A DNA stretch of 64,000 bases from Corallococcus macrosporus (GTDB lineage Bacteria > Myxococcota > Myxococcia > Myxococcales > Myxococcaceae): NCBI RefSeq assembly GCF_017302985.1, contig NZ_JAFIMU010000012.1, forward strand, positions 62,001-126,000, given 5' to 3'. The translations under genes and the position numbers were made by a program. Within the stretch, counting starts at the first letter, position 1. The number at the start of each line of letters is the position of its first letter. Under the pieces are notes generated by a model, which did not search any database, had not been told where the DNA came from, and saw only the letters and a program-made list of their open reading frames with translations. Positions 16,645 through 24,647 of this stretch are shown here, piece by piece.

Positions 16645-16658
16645 GTAATACGCATTAC
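16645..16658. promoter_or_regulatory. Palindrome upstream of the subtilase gene
   Basis: GTAAT-ACGC-ATTAC is a perfect 5-bp-arm palindrome in an unusually AT-rich patch 33-46 bases upstream of the protease start. On the minus strand TTGAAA (a -35-like hexamer) lies 15 bases before TATTAC, so the palindrome overlaps a possible promoter and could be its operator. Confidence 0.4.
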
Positions 16659-16817
16659 GGCAGTATTTCAAGTCCTTGCCACTCAGTTGCAACAGGGCGT
16701 GCTTTTTGCGGCGTGGGTGTCCCTTCCAGGTGGGCGCGGGTGGTTCTGGAGGGGTCGCGGCGCTCAGGTTTCAGCATGACTTCCATCCCCGTGGTCCCGC
16801 CGTCCCGCACGGGGTAT

Positions 16818-16843
16818 GGGGACCTCCCATCGATGAGGTCCCC
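16818..16843 (+). promoter_or_regulatory. Leader hairpin upstream of the STM4013-family gene
   Basis: GGGGACCTC and GAGGTCCCC form a perfect 9-bp stem around an 8-base loop, ending 20 bases before the start codon at 16864. It could be a regulator site or an RNA hairpin controlling the cassette. No convincing Shine-Dalgarno sequence is seen between it and the start. Confidence 0.4.
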
Positions 16844-16863
16844 TCCCCGCCCCGTCGGCCCGC

Positions 16864-17676
16864 ATGCATGACCTGAACGCGCTGGTCGGCACGCACGACC
16901 TGCTCTTCCTCACGCTGGACACGCTCCGTTACGACGTGGCCCGTGAGGCGCTGGAAGCAGGCCGCACCCCCACCCTGGCCGCGCTGCTGCCCGGCGGCCG
17001 GTGGGAGGAGCGCCACAGCCCGGCGAGCTTCACCTACGCCGCGCACCAGGCCTTCTTCGCGGGCTTCCTCCCCACCCCCGTCACCCCGGGGCGCCACCCG
17101 CGCCCCTTCGCCCTGCGCTTCGAGGGCAGCGAGACGACGGGCCCCGGCACCTGCGTGCTGGACGCGCCGGACCTCGTCACGGGCCTGGCCGGGCGCGGCT
17201 ATCACACGGTGTGTATTGGCGGGACGGGCTTCTTCAACCAGAAGAACCCCCTGGGCCGCGTGCTCCCGGGCCTCTTCTCCGAGGCGCACTGGGACCCCTC
17301 GCTGGGCGTCACCGATCCCCAATCCACGGAAAATCAGGCATCACTCGCGGTGAAAATCCTGGGCGCCCTGCCCCGGGAGCAGCGGGTGTTCCTGTTCATC
17401 AACGTCTCCGCGCTGCACCAGCCCAACCGGCACTACGTGCCCGGGGCGACGGAGGACTCGAAGGCGACGCAGGCGGCGGCGCTGGCGTACGTGGACGGCC
17501 AGCTCGGGCGACTGTTCCAGGCGCTGCGCCGGCGGGGCCCCTCCTTCTGCATCGTGTGCTCGGACCACGGGACGGCGTACGGCGAGGATGGCTACTCGGG
17601 CCACCGGCTGGGGCACCCGGTGGTGTGGACGGTGCCCTATGGCGAGTTCGTGCTGACGGTAGACTCCGCGCCATGA
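16864..17676 (+). CDS. STM4013/SEN3800 family hydrolase (alkaline phosphatase/sulfatase superfamily)
   Basis: First gene of the STM4011-STM4015 cassette. The 270-residue product has the metal-binding Asp block of the alkaline phosphatase superfamily (LLFLTLDTLRYD, Asp19), a nucleophile-region pattern ASFTYAAHQAFFAGFLP in which Thr57 is the probable nucleophile, and a C-terminal metal site CSDHGTAYGEDGYSGH. No signal peptide is seen, so it should act in the cytoplasm on a phosphorylated, sulfated or similar substrate. Its stop overlaps the start of the next gene (ATGA), as does that gene with the third, so the three plus-strand genes are translationally coupled. The physiological substrate is unknown. 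Confidence 0.85.
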   Translation: MHDLNALVGTHDLLFLTLDTLRYDVAREALEAGRTPTLAALLPGGRWEERHSPASFTYAAHQAFFAGFLPTPVTPGRHPRPFALRFEGSETTGPGTCVLDAPDLVTGLAGRGYHTVCIGGTGFFNQKNPLGRVLPGLFSEAHWDPSLGVTDPQSTENQASLAVKILGALPREQRVFLFINVSALHQPNRHYVPGATEDSKATQAAALAYVDGQLGRLFQALRRRGPSFCIVCSDHGTAYGEDGYSGHRLGHPVVWTVPYGEFVLTVDSAP

Positions 17677-18986
17677 CGCGCCTGGAGTCGATGCTCGAAG
17701 GGACGCCATACGTGGCGTACCTCTACGGCTACCCGCACAAGACGGCCTACCGGCCGCTGACGCCCGCGCTGCCGCTGGAGGACGTCTGGGCGAAGGAGCG
17801 GCGGGACGCGCTGTTCCTCTACCTGCACGTGCCCTTCTGCGAGATGCGCTGCGGGTTCTGCAACCTCTTCACCGCCGCGGGCCCGAAGGAGGACGTCGTC
17901 GCCGCGTGGCTCGGCGCGCTGAAGCGGGAGGCCCGCCGGGTGAAGGACGCGCTGGGGCCGGCCACGTTCGCGCGCGCGGCCATCGGCGGTGGCACCCCCA
18001 CCCTGCTGGACGTCGCGGGGCTGGAGACGGTGTTCGATCTGACGGCGGAGCTGGGCGTCGACCCGCGCGACGTGCCCATGTCCGTGGAGGTGTCGCCGGA
18101 GACGGTGGACGCGGACAAGGTCGCGCTCTTGAAGGCCCGGGGCGTGGACCGGGTGAGCATGGGCGTGCAGAGCTTCCTGGAGGCGGAGGTCGCCGCGGTG
18201 AAGCGGCCGCAGAAGACGGCCCAGGTGGAGGCCACGCTGGACCTCTTGCGCAGCGCGGGCTTCCCCACGCTCAACCTGGACCTCATCTACGGCATCGAGG
18301 GTCAGACGGTGGAGACGTTCCAGCACTCGCTGGCGGCGGCGCTGAAGTACGCGCCGGAGGAGCTGTACCTCTACCCGCTCTACGTGCGGCCCCTCACCTT
18401 CCTCGGCAAGAAGTCGCGCGCGTGGGACGACCTGCGGCTGTCGCTCTACCGGGCCGGCCGGGACTTCCTCCTGTCACGCGGCTACACGCAGGTGTCCATG
18501 CGGATGTTCCGCGCGGCGCACGCACCAGCGGCTCGCGGCGTGGTGTACCGCTGCCAGGAGGACGGCATGGTGGGCCTGGGCGTGGGGGCGCGCTCCTACG
18601 CGGGCGCGGTGCACTACTCGTCGGAGTACGCCGTGGCCTCGCGCGAGGTGCGCGGCATCATCCAGGCGTACGTCGAACGGGACGCGGCGTCGTTCGGCGA
18701 GGTGCGCTACGGCTTCGTGCTGGACGCGGCCGAGCAGCGCCACCGGCACCTGGTGCTGTCGCTGCTCGCGGAGGGCGTGGACCCGGGCGTGTACCGCCAG
18801 CGCTTCGGCACGGAGGCGAAGGCGGACTTCCCGATGCTCGCGGAGCTGGAGGCGCACGGGCTGGCTCGCGACGTGGACGGCGTGTTCCAGCTCACGCCCG
18901 CGGGCGTGGAGCGCTCGGACCTGATTGGCCCGTGGCTGGACTCCGAGGCGGTGCGCGCGCGCATGGCGGAGTACGCCTGGCGATGA
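17673..18986 (+). CDS. STM4012 family radical SAM protein (HemN/HemW-like)
   Basis: The 437-residue product has the radical SAM motif VPFCEMRCGFC (Cys56, Cys60, Cys63), IGGGTPTLL for SAM binding, RVSMGVQSF and DLIYGIEGQT, all in the arrangement of the HemN/HemW branch. The fourth Cys next to the cluster in HemN is absent, and the C-terminal part differs, so haem synthesis is not implied. It begins within the stop codon of the hydrolase gene and ends within the start of the STM4011 gene. In known genomes STM4012 proteins occur with STM4011, 4013, 4014 and 4015; the reaction is undescribed as far as I know. Confidence 0.88.
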   Translation: MTRLESMLEGTPYVAYLYGYPHKTAYRPLTPALPLEDVWAKERRDALFLYLHVPFCEMRCGFCNLFTAAGPKEDVVAAWLGALKREARRVKDALGPATFARAAIGGGTPTLLDVAGLETVFDLTAELGVDPRDVPMSVEVSPETVDADKVALLKARGVDRVSMGVQSFLEAEVAAVKRPQKTAQVEATLDLLRSAGFPTLNLDLIYGIEGQTVETFQHSLAAALKYAPEELYLYPLYVRPLTFLGKKSRAWDDLRLSLYRAGRDFLLSRGYTQVSMRMFRAAHAPAARGVVYRCQEDGMVGLGVGARSYAGAVHYSSEYAVASREVRGIIQAYVERDAASFGEVRYGFVLDAAEQRHRHLVLSLLAEGVDPGVYRQRFGTEAKADFPMLAELEAHGLARDVDGVFQLTPAGVERSDLIGPWLDSEAVRARMAEYAWR

Positions 18987-19882
18987 AGCTCACCGTGCTC
19001 TACCGGGGCCCGCTGTCCGGCTGCAACTACGGCTGCGAGTACTGCCCCTTCGGCAAGTGGAAGCAGAGCGAGGAGGAGCTCACGAAGGACCGCGCGGACC
19101 TGGAGCGGTTCCTCCAGTGGGTGGAGTCGCGCACGCAGGACACCGTGTCCGTCTTCTTCACGCCGTGGGGCGAGGCGCTCATCTGGCCCTGGTACCAGCA
19201 GGCCCTGGCGCGGCTGACGCACCTGCCGCACGTGGAGCGCGCGGCGGTGCAGACGAACCTCTCCTGTCGGCTGGACTGGCTCGGCGACTGCCGCACGGAG
19301 AAGCTGGGCATCTGGGCCACGTACCATCCGGAGTGGATGAAGCGCTCGCGCTTCCTGGCCCAGTGCGAGCAGTTGTCGGAGCACGGCGTGCGGCACAGCG
19401 CGGGCATGGTGGGCTTCCGGCGCTTCGCGGACGAGGCGGAGGCCCTGCGCCGCGAGCTGCCCGAGGACACGTACCTGTGGATCAACGCCGTGAAGGACGG
19501 CCTGGACGCGTACACGCCCGAGGACGTGGAGCGCTTCACGCGCATCGACCCGCTGTTCCCGGTGAACAACACCCGCCACCCCAGCCGGGGCCGCGCCTGC
19601 CGTGGCGGCGAGTCCGTGCTGTCCGTGGACGGTGACGGCACCGCGTACCGGTGCCACTTCATCAAGGAGCCGCTGGGCAACCTCTACGCGCCGGACTTCG
19701 ACGCGGCGCTGAAGCCGCGCCCGTGCTCGAAGGACACGTGCGGGTGTCACATCGGCTACGTGCACCTGGAGTACCTGGAGCTGGACCGCGTGTTCGGCTC
19801 GGGGCTCCTGGAGCGCGTGCCCGCGACGCGGCTGTGGACGGGCGGCGCTCAGCGCAGCGCTTCGCGTATCTCCCAGTCGTAG
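18983..19882 (+). CDS. STM4011 family radical SAM protein
   Basis: A 299-residue radical SAM protein with CNYGCEYC near the N-terminus (Cys14, Cys18, Cys21). A second group of cysteines lies in the C-terminal third (206, 224, 248, 253, 255; CSKDTCGC), which could bind an auxiliary iron-sulphur cluster as in SPASM/twitch enzymes. It starts in the stop codon of the STM4012 gene. Its last 34 bases overlap the end of the convergent STM4014-family gene. The presence of two radical SAM proteins with an ATP-grasp-like partner suggests modification of a small molecule or peptide, which is inference. Confidence 0.87.
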   Translation: MKLTVLYRGPLSGCNYGCEYCPFGKWKQSEEELTKDRADLERFLQWVESRTQDTVSVFFTPWGEALIWPWYQQALARLTHLPHVERAAVQTNLSCRLDWLGDCRTEKLGIWATYHPEWMKRSRFLAQCEQLSEHGVRHSAGMVGFRRFADEAEALRRELPEDTYLWINAVKDGLDAYTPEDVERFTRIDPLFPVNNTRHPSRGRACRGGESVLSVDGDGTAYRCHFIKEPLGNLYAPDFDAALKPRPCSKDTCGCHIGYVHLEYLELDRVFGSGLLERVPATRLWTGGAQRSASRISQS

Positions 19883-20994
19883 ACGGACAGCCCGTCGCGC
19901 GTGAGGCCGGGGAGCAGGTCCCCGAAGGCGTTCGCCTCCAGCACGCGGTGGCCGTGGAAGAAGTCCTCGAACATCAGGTCGATGCCCACGTGGAGGCAGT
20001 CGTGCGCGCGGGCCACGGCGCGGCAGCTCTCCATTGCGGCCTCCCGCTCGCGGGGCGGCACGGCGGCGTGGAACGCGTCCAGGTCTCCCCGGTAGCCGCC
20101 CAGGTGCAGGTTGGTGATGGGCAGGCGGCTCTGGCGCACGACGGTGAAGGCGGGCTCGCCGCGCACGGTGAGGACGCGGCAGTCGAACACGTCCCCGCCC
20201 AGCCGCGCCTTGGGCCGCGCCTCCTCCACCTGCGAGCCCTCGCGCAGGAGGAAGGCCAGCACCGCGTCCACCTCCCGCGCGTCCGTCACGCGGCGCACCT
20301 TGAGGGAGTTGAACCAGCCGGTGGCGCCCCGGTGCAGGCTGGTGAGCAGCGAGCCTCCGGCGCCCTCCGCCCTGCCCGGCCGGTACATCGCGAGGCATGA
20401 CGCCGAGGAGCCGCAGGACAGCTTCACGAACGCCTCGCGGAAGTCCGCCGCGCGCAGGGCCTGCCGCAGGGCTTCCGGCGTGGCCCCCGGAGGCAGGTCC
20501 AGGAACGGCGGCACGGGGATGCCCAGGCCCGCGTACCGGCGCGAGGTGATCCGCTTGTCGAACAGGTCCGCGATGGCGCCCGGCGAGGACAGCACGCGCC
20601 AGCGGGGACGCAGGGCGAACCGGGCGGACAGGTCCTCCAGCACGCGCAGGAAGCCCAGGTGGTGCTGCCGCGGACACAGCACGCGGCCGTGTTCATCCGG
20701 CAGCGCGGCCAGCGCTTCCGGCGTCACGGTGTCGCAGCCGGTGCCGAGCGCATCGGTGTAACCGCGCTGGAGGAAGGCCCGCTCCACGGCCGCGTCCTCG
20801 CCCGCCGCGTCGATGCGGACGATGCGCTCCGTGTCGGGCAGCTCCAGGAGGACGTCGGGGGCGCGGGCCACCGTCTCCCATGCCACCACGTGCGCGGGGG
20901 GAAGCCCGGCGCGGCCCAGGGCCTCCTGGAAGAGCGTGACGCGCCGGTTCCCGGGGTTGCCGATGATCAGGAACGGCGGCGCGGCGGACGGCAT
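19849..20994 (-). CDS. STM4014 family protein (ATP-grasp-like)
   Basis: A 381-residue product with an ATP-grasp organisation: an N-terminal Rossmann-like part (FLIIGNPGNRRVTLFQEALG), a Lys-bearing strand (EAFVKLSCGSSASC) and a C-terminal metal-binding end (HVGIDLMFEDFF, VLEANAFGDLLPGL). Such enzymes join a carboxylate to an amine or thiol through an acyl phosphate, but here the acceptor is unknown. It lies 9 bases after the STM4015-family gene on the same strand and overlaps the convergent STM4011 gene by 34 bases. The start has only a weak ribosome-binding sequence, so coupling to the upstream gene is likely. Confidence 0.85.
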   Translation of the reverse strand: MPSAAPPFLIIGNPGNRRVTLFQEALGRAGLPPAHVVAWETVARAPDVLLELPDTERIVRIDAAGEDAAVERAFLQRGYTDALGTGCDTVTPEALAALPDEHGRVLCPRQHHLGFLRVLEDLSARFALRPRWRVLSSPGAIADLFDKRITSRRYAGLGIPVPPFLDLPPGATPEALRQALRAADFREAFVKLSCGSSASCLAMYRPGRAEGAGGSLLTSLHRGATGWFNSLKVRRVTDAREVDAVLAFLLREGSQVEEARPKARLGGDVFDCRVLTVRGEPAFTVVRQSRLPITNLHLGGYRGDLDAFHAAVPPREREAAMESCRAVARAHDCLHVGIDLMFEDFFHGHRVLEANAFGDLLPGLTRDGLSVYDWEIREALR

Positions 20995-21003
20995 GGGGAC
21001 GGG

Positions 21004-22359
21004 CTACTCGCCCACGGCGGCGTAGCGCGACTCCTCGTCGTAGGGCGTGCGCTGGTTGCCGCTCGCCACGGCCTGGGCGACCTTCGCCACGGCCTTCTGC
21101 CCCTCCTTCGTGAGGAAGTTCTGGGTGACGTCCAGGGACTTGAGGTGCCCGAAGGCCTTGGCGTTCTCCGCCAGCGTCCGAGCGCCCTCGTCGGACATCG
21201 TGCCCATGGACAGGTCCAGCTCCTGGAGCTGCGCCAGGATCTTCGACTTCGGCAGCGCCGCGCACAGGTCGTCGGTGAACTCCGCGTTGCGCAGGCCCAG
21301 CTTGCGCAGGGCCGGCACGCCCTCCGCGTCGAGCAGGGGCTTCAAGTCCTTCACGCCGCCGCCCGCGCCGTAGTTCTCCTGGCCGAACCAGATCTCCAGT
21401 GACTCCAGCTTGGGCCACTTCGCCTTCACGATGTCCTTCACCGCGCCCAGGTGCAGGCCGCCCGTCTCCACCGTGAAGGAGCGCAGCTCCGGCAGGTCGA
21501 TCTTCCCGAAGTCCACCTCGCCGCCACGCACGCGCAGCTCCTGGAGCTGGGGGTAGACCTTGTAGAGCGGCTTGAGGTCGCCCACCTGCGTCCAGGAGAT
21601 CTCCGTCTCGTCGGGGAACTCGAAGTCGCCGATGAACAGCGAGCGCAGCGGCGGCGCGGGCTTCGCCTTCGCGAGCACCTCCAGCGTGTCGTCGTATTCG
21701 TTCTCGCCGTCGAAGCTGGCCATGCCGATCGTCAGCCGGCTCAGGAAGCGCGCGGAGGGATGGGCCAGCAGCTCGCCCAGCAGCTCCGGGATGTCCGCCA
21801 CCGAGTCGTAGTCCACCTGACCCACACGCGCTTCGCGGATGAAGCCCAGGTGCCACTCGAGCTTGAGCGACTCGTCGGAGACGGCCTCCGCCAGCGACTC
21901 GCCCAGCAGCTCGTCGGCGTGCTCCTCGATGAACTTCTCCGCCTTCTTGCGCGCGGCCGTGGCCGTGGCCGCGGGGGCGTCCAGCGCGGAGTGCTGGATC
22001 CGGATGAGCTCGGCGCGCGGATCGCCCTCGCCCTCGAGCCATGCGGCGTACGCGAGGTAGCCCTTCACGTCGTCGGGCTTCGCGAGGATGGCGGCCTCCA
22101 GGTCCGGGTTGACGGCGGACTCGGCGGTGGCCTCTTCCCCGTCGCCGTCCGACCCTTCGGCGAGCGTGTAGCCCTTGCGCTCCTTCTCGTGGATCTGCGC
22201 CTCGTAGGCCTTCTTCGCCTCGGCCTTTGAGTCGAACTCCTCGACCTTCTCCTGGCCGTCGGAGCCGATGCGGCCCCAGCGCTTGGTCAGCGTGGTGCCC
22301 TCCAGGGTGATCTCCCAGAACTTGCTGGAGCTGCCTTCGGTGAACTCGTAACGGGGCAT
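21004..22359 (-). CDS. STM4015 family LRR protein with N-terminal WGR and TIGR02996 domains
   Basis: The C-terminal 300 residues match the STM4015 family pattern: TEISWTQVGDLKPLY, LQELRVRGG, LESLEIWFGQENYG, LRKLGLRNAEFTDD, LDLSMGTMSDEGA and the terminal RYAAVGE, a ribonuclease-inhibitor-like leucine-rich repeat. In front are a WGR domain (residues about 1-70, with WGRIGSDGQ) and a repeat-companion TIGR02996 segment (LEAAILAKPDDVKGYLAYAA then WLEGEGDPRAELIR). The STM4015 members I know lack these, so this is a fusion. WGR domains are associated with PARP and nucleic-acid or NAD-linked proteins. Start at 22359 chosen because the WGR fold begins at once. First gene of the minus-strand half of the cassette. 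Confidence 0.85.
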   Translation of the reverse strand: MPRYEFTEGSSSKFWEITLEGTTLTKRWGRIGSDGQEKVEEFDSKAEAKKAYEAQIHEKERKGYTLAEGSDGDGEEATAESAVNPDLEAAILAKPDDVKGYLAYAAWLEGEGDPRAELIRIQHSALDAPAATATAARKKAEKFIEEHADELLGESLAEAVSDESLKLEWHLGFIREARVGQVDYDSVADIPELLGELLAHPSARFLSRLTIGMASFDGENEYDDTLEVLAKAKPAPPLRSLFIGDFEFPDETEISWTQVGDLKPLYKVYPQLQELRVRGGEVDFGKIDLPELRSFTVETGGLHLGAVKDIVKAKWPKLESLEIWFGQENYGAGGGVKDLKPLLDAEGVPALRKLGLRNAEFTDDLCAALPKSKILAQLQELDLSMGTMSDEGARTLAENAKAFGHLKSLDVTQNFLTKEGQKAVAKVAQAVASGNQRTPYDEESRYAAVGE

Positions 22360-22398
22360 GCAGGGGACGCTAGAGGACCCCTCCTGCAACCTCAAGGC

Positions 22399-23715
22399 TC
22401 AGGGGCGCAGCAGCACCAGCTCCACGCGGCGGTTGAGCTCCCGGCCCCGGGGAATCAGGTTGGGGGCCTTGGGGCTGCGGTCGCCCAGGCCCACGGCCTC
22501 CACGCGGGAGGGGGCCACTCCGGCGCGGATCAGCATGTCCGCCACGGCGCGGGCGCGGGCGTCGGAGAGGCTCTGACGCGCGGGCTCGGGGACTTCCTTC
22601 GAGTCGGTGTGGCCCTCGATGCGCAGGCGGGCCTTCGGGTCGCGCACGAGCAGGTCCACCGCCAGGTCCAGGCCCGCGAGCGCCGTCTTCGCGGGCACGG
22701 GCTTCTTCTCTTCGAAGCTCAGGGGCTCGGGCAGCTCGATGCGGCCCTCCTGCACCTTGGCGGCCTTGGCGGCCTTGGGCGCGGGCACCAGCGCGAAGGC
22801 CAGTGACGCCTCGGCGCCGGCGCTCAGCTCCACCTGGCGCGTCTGCGCGAGGAACCCGTCCGCGATGAGGTCCACGGTGTACGCACCCGCGGACAGCGGC
22901 ACGTCCTGCGGCTTGCGGCCGGGGACGGTGAGCTTCAGGGGCTCGCCGTTGCCGCGCACGAAGGCGGTGGCGTTGGTGGGCTTCTTCGACGTCACCTGGA
23001 GCCGCAGGCGGCTGGGCGCCACGGGCGTGCGCTCCACGGGCGGCGTCACGGAGACGACGGCCTGCGGGGGCTTCACGCCCGCGTCCGGCACGGCCGTGGG
23101 CTGGGTGACCTTCACCGGCGCGCCGGCGTCCACCGGGGACGGCTTCACGGGCGGGGGCGCGGTGGCGACGGTGGGCTCGTCCTTCAGCGGCTGGATCATC
23201 TCCGCGGTGACGGCGTGGGTGAGCTTGAGCTTGAGGCGCGGATCCGGCGCGTTGGGGACGACGGCGGGAGACGCCTTCACCACGACGCGCAGGCCGCGCT
23301 GGGTCTGGAAGCCGACGGACGCGGTGATCTTCCAGAGGAAGCCGTTGGTCTCGCTGAACAGGCTCCAGGAGCCGTTGGTGTACGTGACGCGCGAGACGAG
23401 GGTGTGCTCGCCGGGTTCGACCTTCAGGTTCGCGAGCCGGTGCACACCGGGCGCGTTGAGCTCCTCCAGCGACGGGACGGCGAGCGGTTCGCCATCCAGG
23501 AGGAAGTCGGTCTCCACGAGCCGGTAGCCGTCCTCGGGCTTGAAGCCGGCGAAGAGGACCTGCACCTCGGAGGGGGACTCGGGGACCATGTCGCGCAGCT
23601 GGCGTTCCAGCTCCGCGCGCACCTGTTCCTCGCGCGACGTTTCGGCCGCGAGCGCACCCGGGGCCAGGAGTCCGGCGAGGACCAGTGACCCGATCTTGAG
23701 GAAGGAGGAATCCAC
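22399..23715 (-). CDS. OmpA family outer-membrane/peptidoglycan-binding protein
   Basis: From the GTG at 23715 the 438-residue product begins with a signal peptide (hydrophobic IGSLVLAGLLAPGALA). A beta-rich domain of about 180 residues follows, then a Pro/Thr/Val-rich linker, a PEGA-like segment (GAYTVDLIADGFLAQTRQVE) and a C-terminal OmpA-like domain (RLRIEGHTDS, SLSDARARAVADML, GLGDRSP, LNRRVELVL) that binds peptidoglycan. It probably anchors the outer membrane or a periplasmic complex to the wall. A longer open frame extends upstream, but only this start gives a signal peptide. The gene is divergent from the HlyD-like gene with 179 bases between starts. Confidence 0.82.
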   Translation of the reverse strand: MDSSFLKIGSLVLAGLLAPGALAAETSREEQVRAELERQLRDMVPESPSEVQVLFAGFKPEDGYRLVETDFLLDGEPLAVPSLEELNAPGVHRLANLKVEPGEHTLVSRVTYTNGSWSLFSETNGFLWKITASVGFQTQRGLRVVVKASPAVVPNAPDPRLKLKLTHAVTAEMIQPLKDEPTVATAPPPVKPSPVDAGAPVKVTQPTAVPDAGVKPPQAVVSVTPPVERTPVAPSRLRLQVTSKKPTNATAFVRGNGEPLKLTVPGRKPQDVPLSAGAYTVDLIADGFLAQTRQVELSAGAEASLAFALVPAPKAAKAAKVQEGRIELPEPLSFEEKKPVPAKTALAGLDLAVDLLVRDPKARLRIEGHTDSKEVPEPARQSLSDARARAVADMLIRAGVAPSRVEAVGLGDRSPKAPNLIPRGRELNRRVELVLLRP

Positions 23716-23894
23716 GAGGCGCCACGCAGCATGGCACAAGGCGCCCCGGGACGATGCAGGGATACAGCGCTGTAGAGGGAGCAGGCGGGCGCGACGGGCC
23801 TGTAGTGAGTCGGCGGGTTGACGGCTTCGCGGTGAATCCCCCGTTCCATCCAGTCCTGGCGCGGGGAGGCGGGGATGGATCATCCTGGCCGCGC

Positions 23895-24647
23895 ATGGAT
23901 CCGCGGCCTGACGCCCCACCGACGCCTGTCCCCTCCTCTCCCAGGGTGCCCGCCCGCTTTTCACGGCGGGCATGGGCCTGGAGCGCGGTGGGAGCGGTGG
24001 CGACGCTGGGGGTGCTGGCGGGGATGGTGCGGGTGGAGCGCTCGGCGCGAGGCTCGGTGCTACTCGAACAGGGCGAGTGGGTGGACGTCCCGGCGCCGGC
24101 CGAGGGGCGTGTGATGTCGGTGGACGTGGGGCTGAGCGAGCCGGTCCAGGCCGGGCAGGTGCTGGCGAGGCTGGAGACGGCGGCGGGGAGCGCGGAGGTG
24201 GTGGCGCCCCTGTCGGCGATGGTGGGCCGGTTGTCGGTGACGAAGGGGGCTCGGGTCACGGCGGGGCAGCCGGTGGCGGCGCTGTTGAATCAGGACACGC
24301 TGCCGTCGCTGCACGCGGTGTTCCCCGGCGAGTATCGGCCGGAGCTGGCCCCGGGCATGACGCTGGAGTACCAGCTGTCAGGGATGCCGGTCCCCTTCGA
24401 GGCGGTCATCGAGAAGGTGGAGACCCCGGAGGCCTCGCTCCAGTACGCGAAGGCGCAGCTGCCGGGCAGCGACGCGTTCGAACAGGGAGCGGTGCTGGTC
24501 CAGGCGCACGTGCCGTCCCGCAACTACGAACGGGACGGCAAGCAGCGCGTCTACAAGGACGGCATGAAGGGCCGGGCCCGGGTGAAGCTGGGAACCCAGC
24601 GGCTCATCGTCGCGTGGTTCCCGGGCCTGCGTGATGCGCTGCCGTGA
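23895..24647 (+). CDS. HlyD-like membrane-anchored periplasmic protein
   Basis: A 250-residue product with a short cytoplasmic N-terminus rich in Pro/Arg, one membrane helix (AWSAVGAVATLGVLAGMV) and a biotinyl/lipoyl-like hybrid motif (WVDVPAPAEGRVMSVDVGLS, QAGQVLARLE, VVAPLSAMVGRLSVTKGARV). A beta-barrel-like end resembles truncated membrane-fusion proteins. There is no long coiled-coil hairpin and no ABC or TolC gene nearby, so it is not a standard type I secretion adaptor. It overlaps the following lipoprotein gene by 17 bases. Start at ATG 23895 chosen because the upstream part of the frame looks non-coding. Confidence 0.7.
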   Translation: MDPRPDAPPTPVPSSPRVPARFSRRAWAWSAVGAVATLGVLAGMVRVERSARGSVLLEQGEWVDVPAPAEGRVMSVDVGLSEPVQAGQVLARLETAAGSAEVVAPLSAMVGRLSVTKGARVTAGQPVAALLNQDTLPSLHAVFPGEYRPELAPGMTLEYQLSGMPVPFEAVIEKVETPEASLQYAKAQLPGSDAFEQGAVLVQAHVPSRNYERDGKQRVYKDGMKGRARVKLGTQRLIVAWFPGLRDALP

